NCBI GenBank assembly: GCA_030837445.1
Contig: JAUPKM010000556.1
Coordinates: 1 to 9,977 of the forward strand
Source of the DNA: Actinomycetota bacterium
GTDB taxonomy: Bacteria; Actinomycetota; Actinomycetes; S36-B12; UBA10799
Length of the DNA: 9,977 bases
Reading direction: 5' to 3'
Under the pieces are notes generated by a model that saw only the letters and a program-made list of their open reading frames with translations, did not search any database and was not told where the DNA came from. The position numbers were made by a program, and so were the translations under genes. This document shows positions 1-6,870 of this stretch, piece by piece (the stretch's first letter is position 1; each line of letters begins with the position of its first letter).

Positions 1-17
1 CTCGGCGGCAGCAGCGC

Positions 18-2792
18 CTACCGGGTGTCAGACCCGCCAACCCCCAGCGCCGACCGCCCCGCCTCCAGCCTGGCAACCGGCACCCGGAACGGCGAGCAGG
101 ATACGTAGTCCAACCCCACCTCGTCGAAGAAGTGCACCGACTCCGGATCCCCACCATGCTCCCCGCAGACACCGCAGGGCAGTCCGGGCCGCGTCGCCCG
201 GCCGTTCTTCACGGCCGCTCGAATCAGCGCGCCGACGCCCTCCACGTCGATCGACTCGAACGGAGACACCCCGAATACCCCCTTCTCCAAGTACGCGGAG
301 AAGAAGGCGGCCTCGACATCGTCACGGCTGAATCCCCAGGTGGTCTGAGTCAGGTCGTTGGTGCCGAAGCTGAAGAATTCGGCGGCTTCGGCGATTTCCC
401 CCGCGGTCAGCGCCGCCCGCGGCAACTCGATCATGGTCCCGATCGGGAACTCCAGCGAACAACCGTGGGCCTGCGCCACCGAAGCCAGCACTTCCGCCGC
501 CTCATCGTGCACCAGTTCCAACTCCTGGATCGATCCGACCAACGGAATCATGATCTCCGCTCGCGGGTCCCCGCCAAGCCGCTGCCGCAAACAGGCCGCT
601 TCCGCGATCGCCCGCACCTGCAGGGCGAACAGACCGGGTAGGACAAGCCCGAGTCGGACGCCCCGCAATCCCAGCATCGGGTTCGCCTCGTTCAGCCGAT
701 TCACCGCCTGCAGCAACCGAAGGTCGGCCTCCACATCCTCGCCTCGCTCTTCGGCCCGGGCCACCCGAACGGCCAGGTCGGTCCGATCCGGGAGGAACTC
801 GTGCAGCGGCGGATCGATCAGCCTGATGGTCACCGGCAAACCGTCCATCACCTCAAGAATGCGGATGAAGTCCTTGCGCTGCAGCGGTAGCAGGGCCGCC
901 AGCGCGGCCTCCCGATCCGCATCCTCGGAGGCCAGGATCAGCCGCTCCACCAGATGCTTACGCTCCCCCAGGAACATGTGCTCGGTACGAAGCAGGCCGA
1001 CGCCTTCCGCCCCCATTCGCCGCGCCCGTGCAGCATCCTCGGGAGTGTCCGCGTTCGCGCGCACCCGGAGCCGTCTGGCGGAGTCCGCGTGCGCCATCAC
1101 TCGCTCCACCGCGCGGACCAACTCGGCACTCTCCTCGTTTGCCACCGACAGCGCCGAGGCCAGACCCTCCTCGAAGTACCGCGCCACCGGGCTCGGCATC
1201 ACCGGCACCTCGCCGAGGAACACCTCGCCGGTGCCGCCGTCGATCGAGATGACGTCGCCCTCAGCCACGACCAGGCCGTCGGCCGTCGTCATCCGCCGAT
1301 TGACGGTGTCAACGTCGAGTGAGTCGGCCCCGCAGACCGCCGTCTTGCCCATCCCGCGGGCCACCACGGCAGCGTGCGAGGTCTTGCCGCCGCGACTTGT
1401 CAGCACGCCTGCCGCCGCGACCATTCCCTCGAGGTCGTCCGGGTTGGTCTCCCGCCGGATCAGGATCACCGCGGTACCGTCCGCTGCCCGGGCTACCGCT
1501 GTCCGGGAGTCGAACACGGCCGCGCCGACTGCCGCGCCGGGCGAGGCATTCATGCCCTTGGCGATCCGGTCCACCGCGGCCGCAGTATCGAAGGTCGGGA
1601 ACATGAGCTGCGCGAGTTGGTGTCCGCTGACCCGACGGACAGCCTCGTCCAGGTCGATCACACCCTCGTCGACCAACTGGATCGCGATCCGGAACGCCGC
1701 CCCGGCCGTGCGCTTTCCGACCCGGGTCTGCAGCATCCAAAGGTGGCCCTCTTCGACGGTGAACTCGATATCGCACAAGTCCCGGTAGTGATGTTCAAGG
1801 TTGTCCATGATGTCGAGCAGTTGCCGATAGGAGGCCGGGTCCGAATCGCCGAGCGCCGACAACGGCAACGTGTTGCGGATCCCTGCCACCACATCCTCAC
1901 CTTGGGCGTCGGGCAGATAGTCGCCGTAGACCCCGCGGGCACCCGAACCGGGGTCCCGGGTGAACGCCACCCCAGTACCCGAGCCGTGCCCGACGTTGCC
2001 AAACGCCATCACCTGCACGTTGACCGCAGTGCCCAGCCAGCCAGGGATCCGCTCTTGCCGCCGGTAGAGCACGGCACGATCGGTGTTCCACGACCGGAAG
2101 ACGGCCAGCACGGCCAGCTCGAGTTGGCGGCGCGGGTCCTGTGGAAATTCCGCTCCGGTCGCCGACGCCACGATCGACTTGTACTCGGCCACCAACTCCT
2201 GCAGCGCTGCCACGTCGAGGTCGATGTCCGCCTCGACTTCGGCCCTCGCCTTGATCCGCTCAAGGGCGGACTCGAATAGTTCGCCATCGATCTCCAACAC
2301 GGTCTTGCCGAACATCTGGATAAGTCGTCGGTAGGAGTCCCACGCGAATAGGGGATTCTTCGCCATCCGAGCCAACCCGTTCACGCTGGCGTCGTTCAAA
2401 CCGATGTCCAAGACGGTCTCCATCATGCCTGGCATCGAGAACCGGGCGCCCGAGCGGACCGAGACCAGCAGCGGATCGTCGGGGTCGCCCAGAACCTTTC
2501 CCCTGGCCCGCTCCAGCTCCGCCAGCGCCGCAAACATCTGCGTTGACAGTTCCGCCGGCGCGCGCCCGTGATCCAGGTAGTACCGACAGGTCTCGGTGCT
2601 GATCGTGAAGCCGGGCGGAACGGGGATCCCCATCCGCGTCATCTCCGCGAGGTTGGCGCCCTTACCACCGAGTTCGTCGGCCATTTCCCGGCTACCCTCG
2701 CTGAACAGGTAGACGTATTTGGCCGCGGCGCCTTGCCCGCCCTGGTCCGCGCCAGCCAGCTGCTCGACCGTCTGCTCACCCATCGAATCCAT
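18..2792 (-). CDS. ppdK: Pyruvate, phosphate dikinase (PPDK)
   Basis: Cytoplasmic enzyme interconverting pyruvate + ATP + phosphate and PEP + AMP + pyrophosphate, linking glycolysis and gluconeogenesis. The 924-residue product (from ATG 2792) has the PPDK order. First comes an N-terminal ATP-grasp nucleotide-binding region (LGGKGANLAEM near residues 41-51, GTGVAFTRDPGSG near 272-284). A central swivelling phosphohistidine domain follows, with GGKTSHAAVVARG and catalytic His473. Last is a C-terminal TIM-barrel PEP/pyruvate domain with FGTNDLTQTTWG near 809-820 and CGEHGGDP near 876-883, whose Cys876 matches the family's catalytic acid. The length is slightly above the usual 870-900 because of a short unconserved N-terminus. 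This start is preferred because GAAGG lies 5 nt upstream; TTG 2822, ATG 2804 and ATG 2783 are in-frame alternatives. The N-terminus and domain order favour PPDK over PEP synthase (PpsA). Thr471, two residues before the His, is the position phosphorylated by PPDK regulatory proteins in plants. It is transcribed divergently from the FUSC gene, and no partner gene lies beside it. Confidence 0.96.
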   Translation of the reverse strand: MDSMGEQTVEQLAGADQGGQGAAAKYVYLFSEGSREMADELGGKGANLAEMTRMGIPVPPGFTISTETCRYYLDHGRAPAELSTQMFAALAELERARGKVLGDPDDPLLVSVRSGARFSMPGMMETVLDIGLNDASVNGLARMAKNPLFAWDSYRRLIQMFGKTVLEIDGELFESALERIKARAEVEADIDLDVAALQELVAEYKSIVASATGAEFPQDPRRQLELAVLAVFRSWNTDRAVLYRRQERIPGWLGTAVNVQVMAFGNVGHGSGTGVAFTRDPGSGARGVYGDYLPDAQGEDVVAGIRNTLPLSALGDSDPASYRQLLDIMDNLEHHYRDLCDIEFTVEEGHLWMLQTRVGKRTAGAAFRIAIQLVDEGVIDLDEAVRRVSGHQLAQLMFPTFDTAAAVDRIAKGMNASPGAAVGAAVFDSRTAVARAADGTAVILIRRETNPDDLEGMVAAAGVLTSRGGKTSHAAVVARGMGKTAVCGADSLDVDTVNRRMTTADGLVVAEGDVISIDGGTGEVFLGEVPVMPSPVARYFEEGLASALSVANEESAELVRAVERVMAHADSARRLRVRANADTPEDAARARRMGAEGVGLLRTEHMFLGERKHLVERLILASEDADREAALAALLPLQRKDFIRILEVMDGLPVTIRLIDPPLHEFLPDRTDLAVRVARAEERGEDVEADLRLLQAVNRLNEANPMLGLRGVRLGLVLPGLFALQVRAIAEAACLRQRLGGDPRAEIMIPLVGSIQELELVHDEAAEVLASVAQAHGCSLEFPIGTMIELPRAALTAGEIAEAAEFFSFGTNDLTQTTWGFSRDDVEAAFFSAYLEKGVFGVSPFESIDVEGVGALIRAAVKNGRATRPGLPCGVCGEHGGDPESVHFFDEVGLDYVSCSPFRVPVARLEAGRSALGVGGSDTR

Positions 2793-2837
2793 CCCAGCCT
2801 TCATCGGTTCCCGAACACCCAACCGGCATTCATCCCC

Positions 2838-2843
2838 ACGCTA
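2838..2843 (-). promoter_or_regulatory. Candidate -10 element for ppdK
   Basis: Read on the minus strand this is TAGCGT, which fits the actinobacterial TANNNT -10 pattern. It would put the transcription start near 2831, giving a leader of about 39 nt before ATG 2792. No good TTGACA-like -35 is visible at the expected spacing, so the call rests on the hexamer and its position alone. Confidence 0.3.
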
Positions 2844-2863
2844 GCCAGCCCCCCTCAGGGGTG

Positions 2864-2899
2864 ACGCCTGGGTGTGCTGATCGGCACCGGCTTAGGCGT
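2864..2899. promoter_or_regulatory. Imperfect palindrome between divergent ppdK and FUSC genes
   Basis: The outer arms ACGCCT (2864-2869) and AGGCGT (2894-2899) are perfect reverse complements. Inside them GTGC (2874-2877) and GCAC (2884-2887) form a second, slightly off-centre pair around TGATCG. The element sits just upstream of the candidate ppdK -10 and about 90 bp before the FUSC start, as expected of an operator in a shared divergent promoter region. It could equally be a chance feature of G+C-rich DNA. The rest of the 197-bp gap shows a short CCCCTCAGGGG inverted repeat (2851-2861) and nothing else I can support. Confidence 0.3.
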
Positions 2900-2989
2900 T
2901 CGGCGGACTTGCCATGGACTTTGTTCATCTGCGCGACATCTCACGTTCCACCGGGCGTCATCTCGCTGATCGCGCCAAACTACTTGGCC

Positions 2990-5023
2990 ATGACCTATCT
3001 GGCCTCGGTGCTGCGCAGTGTGCTGGCCGTTGACCGGACCCGGATGCGTAGTTGGTCGGCGGTGCGGCGGGGCCTCCTGGTCGTTGCGACCTTCCTCATC
3101 TTCACCTGGTGGCTCGGCCCGGACATCGGCGCCCTCGCGTCCGTCGCCAGCCTCTTCGTCGGGCTGCAGGACCGCAGCGACCCACCCGGTTACACCTCCC
3201 GGCTGATGACCGTGGAGTCGGTCGTGCTGGCGCTCGCGGTGGTGCTCGGCGGCTTCTTCAGCCCCTGGATCGGCTCCGCTGTGCTGATCCTGAGCGCCTT
3301 CGTGTCGGGGGTGATCGCTCAGCACGACAAGGCCGTCAGTCGGATGTTCTCCGATGTCCTGCAGGTGAGCGCCTTCCTCGGTCTGAGTTCGATGGCCCGG
3401 CCGGAGTTGCTGGAGGCTGCCGTTGCGGTTCTCGTCGCCGGATTGGCGCAGGCAGTGATGATCCGCGCCACGGCCAGGTGGTCCTCTGATCTGCCGGAGC
3501 GACGCCCTGTCGCGGCCGCGCTGGTGGCAGTCGCCGACCATCTCGATGACGCCCCGCTCCGGTCCAAGACGACGACCGGGCCCGCCGCAGAGAGGGCGAT
3601 AGCCGATGCCGACTCTGCAGTGGCCAGTTCCGATCTGTCACATGCCCGGCGCCGGGCCCTGCGGAAACTTCTCGGCGACGCCGAAGTCCTGCGACAGGAG
3701 GCCTCCGCTATCCGGGTGAGAAATGCCTTCGAGGTGGCGCAGATCGAGGACCCAGAGGTGGACGCCGCCAGCGATCTCGCATCCCTCACGCTGCGGGCGG
3801 CCGCGCGAGCGATGACCGCCCTTCCTCGCCCTGGATTACCGGACAAGGCTCGCGACCAGGCACTAGCAGAGATCGACGACTACGCCGGGGTCGCGGAGAA
3901 TCTGGCGAAGGACCAAGACTCCCGTCCGACGGCCCGCGCGATTGCCCGGCAGGCACTTCGGATCGGCCGGCATGTGAATCGCTTGCTGAACGCCAAGGAG
4001 ACACGCGTCAGCAAGCGCGCGCTTCCGGTCGGTGAGCATGTCGTGGACGAAGTGCTTCATCCCGGGCCGAGGGACCTTCGCGGCGGGCTGAGGCTGGCCG
4101 CGGCCGCGGCCATCGGTCTGGGTTTGGCTGCCGTCTTCGATATTCCGCACGGCGCCTGGGTCGCGGCGACAGCGGTAGCCCTGCTGCGCCCGGACTACCG
4201 TGCGTTGACATCCGACACTGCCGCGCGGGCGCTGGGCGTCACGATTGGGGCCGCGTCCGTGATCCCACTGGTGTACCTGACCGGCGGGATGGACTTCGCC
4301 AATGTGGTGCTTTTGCTGCTGATGAGTTGTGCAGCCTTCGCGGTCACCAGTGCCAACGAAGGTCTGTTCGTGATCGCGATCACGCTGCAGACCGTCTACA
4401 CGAGGGCGATGGTGGGTGAGGACCCGGTGCACGTCGCCCAGACTCGACTCCTCGACGTCCTGCTCGGCTGCCTGATAGCGATGATCCTGCTGCTGGCCCT
4501 CCCGCTGAAGCAGGGGCGGATCCTGGCTCGCGAGATGGCGGAGTACGCCGCTGCAACTGCGGACTGGCTGCAGCTGGTGTCCAGCCGGGCTGCGGGCAAC
4601 AAACCTGCGGGGATGAAGAAGGCCCGTCGGCGAATGCGACAGTGCCGGGTCTCCGTCCAACACGGGCTGGACCTTCGCACCCTTGAGCCGCTCGGAGCAG
4701 GTATGTCGGCATGGCGCGGGCAGACCGTCTTCGCGCGGATCCACGATTGCGCGCGCGCGAGCGCTGCCGCCATGCTCTCGCTGGGGCACGGCGGGACTAC
4801 CTCAGATGTCGGGGTAGCGGCCGCTGACCATGCCTCGACCACCCTGCAGGCGACGGCGCACGTGCTGCGGCATCGCCAAGTCGAACAGGTGGAACCCATG
4901 CCCGCTACGTTGACCCAACCCACCGACGACATCGCCGAACTGTTGCTGCGCGCCGATCAGGAGGCCCAATCCGCGCTGCACGCGGCCTCCGGCTCGAATG
5001 AGGACCTCCCGGCCAAGCAATGA
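2990..5023 (+). CDS. FUSC-family inner-membrane protein, putative efflux transporter
   Basis: The 677-residue protein has the layout of the FUSC/aromatic acid exporter (YccS/AaeB-like) group. It has a first hydrophobic bundle at about residues 27-157, a long charged helical soluble region at about 158-364, a second bundle at about 365-505 and a soluble C-terminal tail. The second bundle carries the FUSC_2-like stretch LLRPDYRALTSDTAARALG (about 398-416) followed by several hydrophobic helices. Relatives are implicated in export of aromatic or phenolic acids or are uncharacterised, so the substrate here is unknown. The start is uncertain. The frame is open back to GTG 2861, but that extension (MTPGCADRHR...) is not membrane-like or family-like. 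ATG 2990 gives a family-like beginning but has no clear Shine-Dalgarno; GTG 3008 and ATG 3044 are other options. The potassium-channel gene follows after 39 bp on the same strand and is probably co-transcribed. Confidence 0.82.
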   Translation: MTYLASVLRSVLAVDRTRMRSWSAVRRGLLVVATFLIFTWWLGPDIGALASVASLFVGLQDRSDPPGYTSRLMTVESVVLALAVVLGGFFSPWIGSAVLILSAFVSGVIAQHDKAVSRMFSDVLQVSAFLGLSSMARPELLEAAVAVLVAGLAQAVMIRATARWSSDLPERRPVAAALVAVADHLDDAPLRSKTTTGPAAERAIADADSAVASSDLSHARRRALRKLLGDAEVLRQEASAIRVRNAFEVAQIEDPEVDAASDLASLTLRAAARAMTALPRPGLPDKARDQALAEIDDYAGVAENLAKDQDSRPTARAIARQALRIGRHVNRLLNAKETRVSKRALPVGEHVVDEVLHPGPRDLRGGLRLAAAAAIGLGLAAVFDIPHGAWVAATAVALLRPDYRALTSDTAARALGVTIGAASVIPLVYLTGGMDFANVVLLLLMSCAAFAVTSANEGLFVIAITLQTVYTRAMVGEDPVHVAQTRLLDVLLGCLIAMILLLALPLKQGRILAREMAEYAAATADWLQLVSSRAAGNKPAGMKKARRRMRQCRVSVQHGLDLRTLEPLGAGMSAWRGQTVFARIHDCARASAAAMLSLGHGGTTSDVGVAAADHASTTLQATAHVLRHRQVEQVEPMPATLTQPTDDIAELLLRADQEAQSALHAASGSNEDLPAKQ

Positions 5024-5027
5024 GACG

Positions 5028-5059
5028 GCCCCCCGACCACTTTGCTGTCAGCGGGGGGC
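5028..5059 (+). promoter_or_regulatory. GC stem-loop covering the channel gene's ribosome-binding site
   Basis: GCCCCCCG (5028-5035) and CGGGGGGC (5052-5059) form a perfect 8-bp all-G:C stem around a 16-nt loop. The 5' arm starts 5 nt after the FUSC stop (5021-5023). The 3' arm contains the G6 run (5053-5058), the only Shine-Dalgarno-like sequence before ATG 5063. When folded it would hide that site. A ribosome terminating on FUSC would cover the 5' arm and free it, so the geometry suits translational coupling. There is no T-run after it, so a classical intrinsic terminator is less likely, though attenuation is possible. Confidence 0.5.
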
Positions 5060-5062
5060 ACT

Positions 5063-5737
5063 ATGGGCGGCATGACTGAAAGCGACCAGTTTCCTATCCA
5101 GCAGATCAGTCGACGCCACAAGGTGTGGTTGGGGCTGAACTTTCTGATCCGGATGGTTGCGACCGGGGTGCTCATCCTTGTCATCTACTTCTTCATCCCG
5201 GTAGAGGGCGCGGCCGGACTCGTCACCACCGCGGCGCTGGCGCTCATCGCGATGGTGATCTACACCTGGGCCGTCATCAGAATGATCGGGCGGATCTCTC
5301 GCGCACCCAACCCGATGCTGGTCGTGGGCGAGGCCGTGGTGGTGGCGGTCCTGCTCTTCGTCGCACTGTTCGCCCTCCTCTACATGGTGATGACCACCTC
5401 AAATCCGGGTGCCTTCAGCATGGTGTTGGACAAGTCTGCCGCCCTCTACTTCGCCATGACCATCACGTCCACCGTCGGATTCGGCGACATCGTCCCGGTG
5501 TCCACCCTTGCCCGCAACGTGGTCACGTTCCAGATGCTGCTGAATCTGGTCGTGCTTGGCGCCGCGGTCCGCGGGGTCGTGTATGCCGGACAAATCGGCT
5601 GGCACGACTACAAGGAGAAGAAGCAAGTCGAGCGTGAGGCGGAACTGGCAGCCGACGGTCCGACCACTACCGCCGACCCGGACACCCCCACCGGCGGTGC
5701 GACCCCCGGCGGTACCAGCGCCGATCCGGGAATCTGA
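5063..5737 (+). CDS. Potassium channel family protein (Ion_trans_2 pore)
   Basis: This 224-residue membrane protein carries the potassium selectivity filter TVGFGD at residues 137-142, preceded by a pore helix (about 123-136) and followed by a pore-lining helix (about 147-172). Three further hydrophobic segments lie upstream (about 24-45, 52-75, 88-110), giving four membrane helices plus the pore loop. There is no arginine-rich S4 voltage sensor and no RCK/TrkA-N domain. It therefore looks like a simple channel that would tetramerise and carry K+ across the cytoplasmic membrane. The C-terminal tail has a charged helix (about 183-197) and then a Pro/Thr/Gly-rich, probably disordered stretch to residue 224. 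The start is ATG 5063 (G6 run 4 nt upstream) or ATG 5072; TTG 5042 is less likely. It lies 39 bp after the FUSC gene, and gating is unknown. Confidence 0.88.
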   Translation: MGGMTESDQFPIQQISRRHKVWLGLNFLIRMVATGVLILVIYFFIPVEGAAGLVTTAALALIAMVIYTWAVIRMIGRISRAPNPMLVVGEAVVVAVLLFVALFALLYMVMTTSNPGAFSMVLDKSAALYFAMTITSTVGFGDIVPVSTLARNVVTFQMLLNLVVLGAAVRGVVYAGQIGWHDYKEKKQVEREAELAADGPTTTADPDTPTGGATPGGTSADPGI

Positions 5738-5769
5738 ACCATCTGGCAGCCTCTCGTTCGAGTCTCATC

Positions 5770-5775
5770 TATGGT
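5770..5775 (+). promoter_or_regulatory. Candidate -10 element for the Ala/Ser-rich lipoprotein gene
   Basis: TATGGT fits the TANNNT pattern and would start transcription near 5782, leaving a leader of about 29 nt that includes the Shine-Dalgarno at 5799-5805. No convincing -35 hexamer is visible. The 73-bp gap after the channel gene leaves room for a separate promoter. Confidence 0.35.
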
Positions 5776-5798
5776 GTGGCAACAGCCTCCAACAACGT

Positions 5799-5805
5799 GA
5801 AGGGG
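5799..5805 (+). promoter_or_regulatory. Ribosome-binding site deciding GTG 5811
   Basis: GAAGGGG lies 5 nt before GTG 5811. It fixes the start at that codon although the frame is open back to 5556, inside the channel gene. Confidence 0.7.
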
Positions 5806-5810
5806 TCCCC

Positions 5811-6299
5811 GTGAGGATCAAGACGGTTTCGCTCTCCCTGTCCCTGGTGGCCGTGGCGGCCCTCGCCACCGGCTGTAGCGGTTCAGCCAGTTCTGCTGCC
5901 AGTTCAGCGGTTGCGGCCGCAAGTTCCGCCGGCGCCGTGGCGTCCAGCGCTGCGGCTGGCGCGATGGCAAGCCTCTCGGCGGCGACGGGCGGGGCCTGTG
6001 AGGCCTTGAACTCAGTCAAGGCAGATGTCGAGGAGCAGACCGGCGGTGCGGTCACCGTCGGTGAGGCCAAAGCCGCCGCCGAGAAGGTCAACGCCCAACT
6101 CGACACCGTGAAGCAGGATGCGGGTCCGATCAAGGGCGCCTTGGTGACTGCCCTGCAGGGGGCCGAAAGTGCCTACCTGAGCCAGTTGGCGGGCACGCCC
6201 GATTCCACGCCGGTGTCGCAGGCGTCACCGCAGCTTCAGGCAGCCTCCGACGCGGTGAAGTCGGCCTACACGTCACTGACCGCAGCCCTCAACTGCTGA
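5811..6299 (+). CDS. Small Ala/Ser-rich lipoprotein of unknown function
   Basis: This 162-residue secreted protein starts at GTG 5811 with a basic N-terminus (VRIK), a hydrophobic core and the lipobox ALATGC. Cys22 is predicted to be lipidated after signal peptidase II cleavage, anchoring the protein to the outer face of the membrane. Residues 23-60 are almost only Ser, Ala and Gly, with SASS/AASS-like units and a 12-nt direct repeat of GCCAGTTC (5886-5893, 5898-5905). This looks like a flexible tether or wall-spanning linker. Residues 61-162 are Ala-rich, amphipathic and probably helical (KADVEEQTGG, EAKAAAEKVNAQL, SDAVKSAYTSLTAAL). Cys63 opens the domain and Cys162 is the last residue, so a disulfide could staple its ends. 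I recognise no named family. It stands alone and converges on the DUF3151 gene. Confidence 0.82.
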   Translation: MRIKTVSLSLSLVAVAALATGCSGSASSAASSAVAAASSAGAVASSAAAGAMASLSAATGGACEALNSVKADVEEQTGGAVTVGEAKAAAEKVNAQLDTVKQDAGPIKGALVTALQGAESAYLSQLAGTPDSTPVSQASPQLQAASDAVKSAYTSLTAALNC

Positions 6300-6300
6300 C

Positions 6301-6328
6301 GCGGCGGGCTACTGGGCCAGCCCACCGC
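6301..6328. terminator. Candidate bidirectional terminator hairpin between convergent genes
   Basis: GCGGCGGGCT (6301-6310) pairs with AGCCCACCGC (6319-6328) around an 8-nt loop: ten positions with one C/A mismatch on the plus strand. In minus-strand RNA that position becomes a G-U wobble, so all ten pair. It begins 1 nt after the lipoprotein stop and covers the last codons and stop of the DUF3151 gene. No T-run follows in either direction, as is common for actinobacterial terminators. Confidence 0.6.
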
Positions 6329-6707
6329 AATCGTCGAGGAACGTCCGGCACCGAGCGGCCTCGTCGTCCTCGCCGATGGCGCCGGCAGTAGTGGCCAGCA
6401 TCGCCAGGCACCGAAGGAACCCCAGGTTCCCTTCATGGCTGGCCGGAACCGGGCCAGAGCCCTTCCAGCCATTCCTGCGCAAGGCGTCCAGTCCACGGTG
6501 GTAGCCGACCCGCGCGTAGGCGTAGGCATCGATCACACGGCGATCGGACCAGGCGTCTTCGGCCACTGTCGCCCACGCCAGACAGGAGGCCGGATGCGAC
6601 CTGACCACCTGATACGGATCGGCGCCGGCGGCCAGTTCGGCGGTCACCCCCGGTTCGACCGGCAGCAGGGTGGGCGCAGGAGAACCGAGCAGGTTGGTTG
6701 GGTCCAT
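6309..6707 (-). CDS. DUF3151 family protein
   Basis: This 132-residue cytoplasmic protein has no signal peptide or membrane segment. It matches the actinobacterial DUF3151 family as I recall it: NLLGSPAPTLLP near the N-terminus, then AYAYARVGYHRGLDALRRNG (residues 61-80), WKGSGPVP (81-88), and the C-terminal GFLRCLAMLA and GAIGEDDEAARC stretches. The length is normal for the family. The molecular function is unknown; the fold is probably all-helical and may be TPR-like. ATG 6707 has no Shine-Dalgarno but lies 6 nt after a TAGCCT hexamer, suggesting a leaderless transcript. It is flanked by a convergent lipoprotein gene and a divergent propeller-lipoprotein gene, so it is probably transcribed alone. 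Confidence 0.9.
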   Translation of the reverse strand: MDPTNLLGSPAPTLLPVEPGVTAELAAGADPYQVVRSHPASCLAWATVAEDAWSDRRVIDAYAYARVGYHRGLDALRRNGWKGSGPVPASHEGNLGFLRCLAMLATTAGAIGEDDEAARCRTFLDDCGGLAQ

Positions 6708-6713
6708 CGCGCC

Positions 6714-6719
6714 AGGCTA
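6714..6719 (-). promoter_or_regulatory. Candidate leaderless -10 element for the DUF3151 gene
   Basis: Read on the minus strand this is TAGCCT (TANNNT), ending 6 nt before ATG 6707. The transcription start would fall at or next to the A of the start codon. No Shine-Dalgarno is present, which agrees with leaderless translation, a common mode in Actinomycetota. Confidence 0.45.
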
Positions 6720-6857
6720 GGCCACTTCGCTCGCTACGGCGCGCGGAACGGATCACAGAAGAGTCGGCCCCCTGCCGGTGCTGCCTGCGCCCGCTGCGGA
6801 ACTGACCGCGGCAATCGTGTTACTTGGTTGAACGAACGACGGCACCGCGGTTCGGGG

Positions 6858-6863
6858 TACGTT
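6858..6863 (+). promoter_or_regulatory. Candidate leaderless -10 element for the propeller lipoprotein gene
   Basis: TACGTT (TANNNT) ends 7 nt before GTG 6871, placing the transcription start at that codon. This supports GTG 6871 over TTG 6862 as the start. No -35 is well placed; TTGAAC at 6828-6833 is 24 nt away, too far. CGAAC (6833-6837) and GTTCG (6850-6854) form a short inverted repeat across the -35 zone. Confidence 0.4.
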
Positions 6864-6870
6864 GACCTCT

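Noticed and set aside
358..1788. A 476-codon open frame on the plus strand, antisense to ppdK
   Set aside because: Its product is a Ser/Arg/Ala/Thr-rich sequence with no motif or fold, as expected when the antisense of a G+C-rich gene lacks stops. ppdK on the other strand is certain over this whole stretch.
2861..2989. GTG 2861 as the FUSC start
   Set aside because: The 43 extra residues are not family-like and would cover the divergent promoter region and palindrome. It cannot be fully excluded, because ATG 2990 lacks a clear Shine-Dalgarno.
3863..4789. A 308-codon minus-strand open frame inside the FUSC gene
   Set aside because: It is rich in Arg, Gly, His, Pro and Gln with no recognisable domain, and the plus strand encodes clear membrane helices across it.
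5704..5730. Possible terminator hairpin at the end of the channel gene (CGGCG / CGCCG with flanking C/G runs)
   Set aside because: Only five contiguous pairs, an asymmetric bulge, no T-run, and a position before the stop codon; too weak to call.
5556..5810. Upstream extension of the Ala/Ser-rich lipoprotein frame
   Set aside because: It runs inside the channel gene in another frame, would bury the signal peptide, and ignores the Shine-Dalgarno at 5799-5805.
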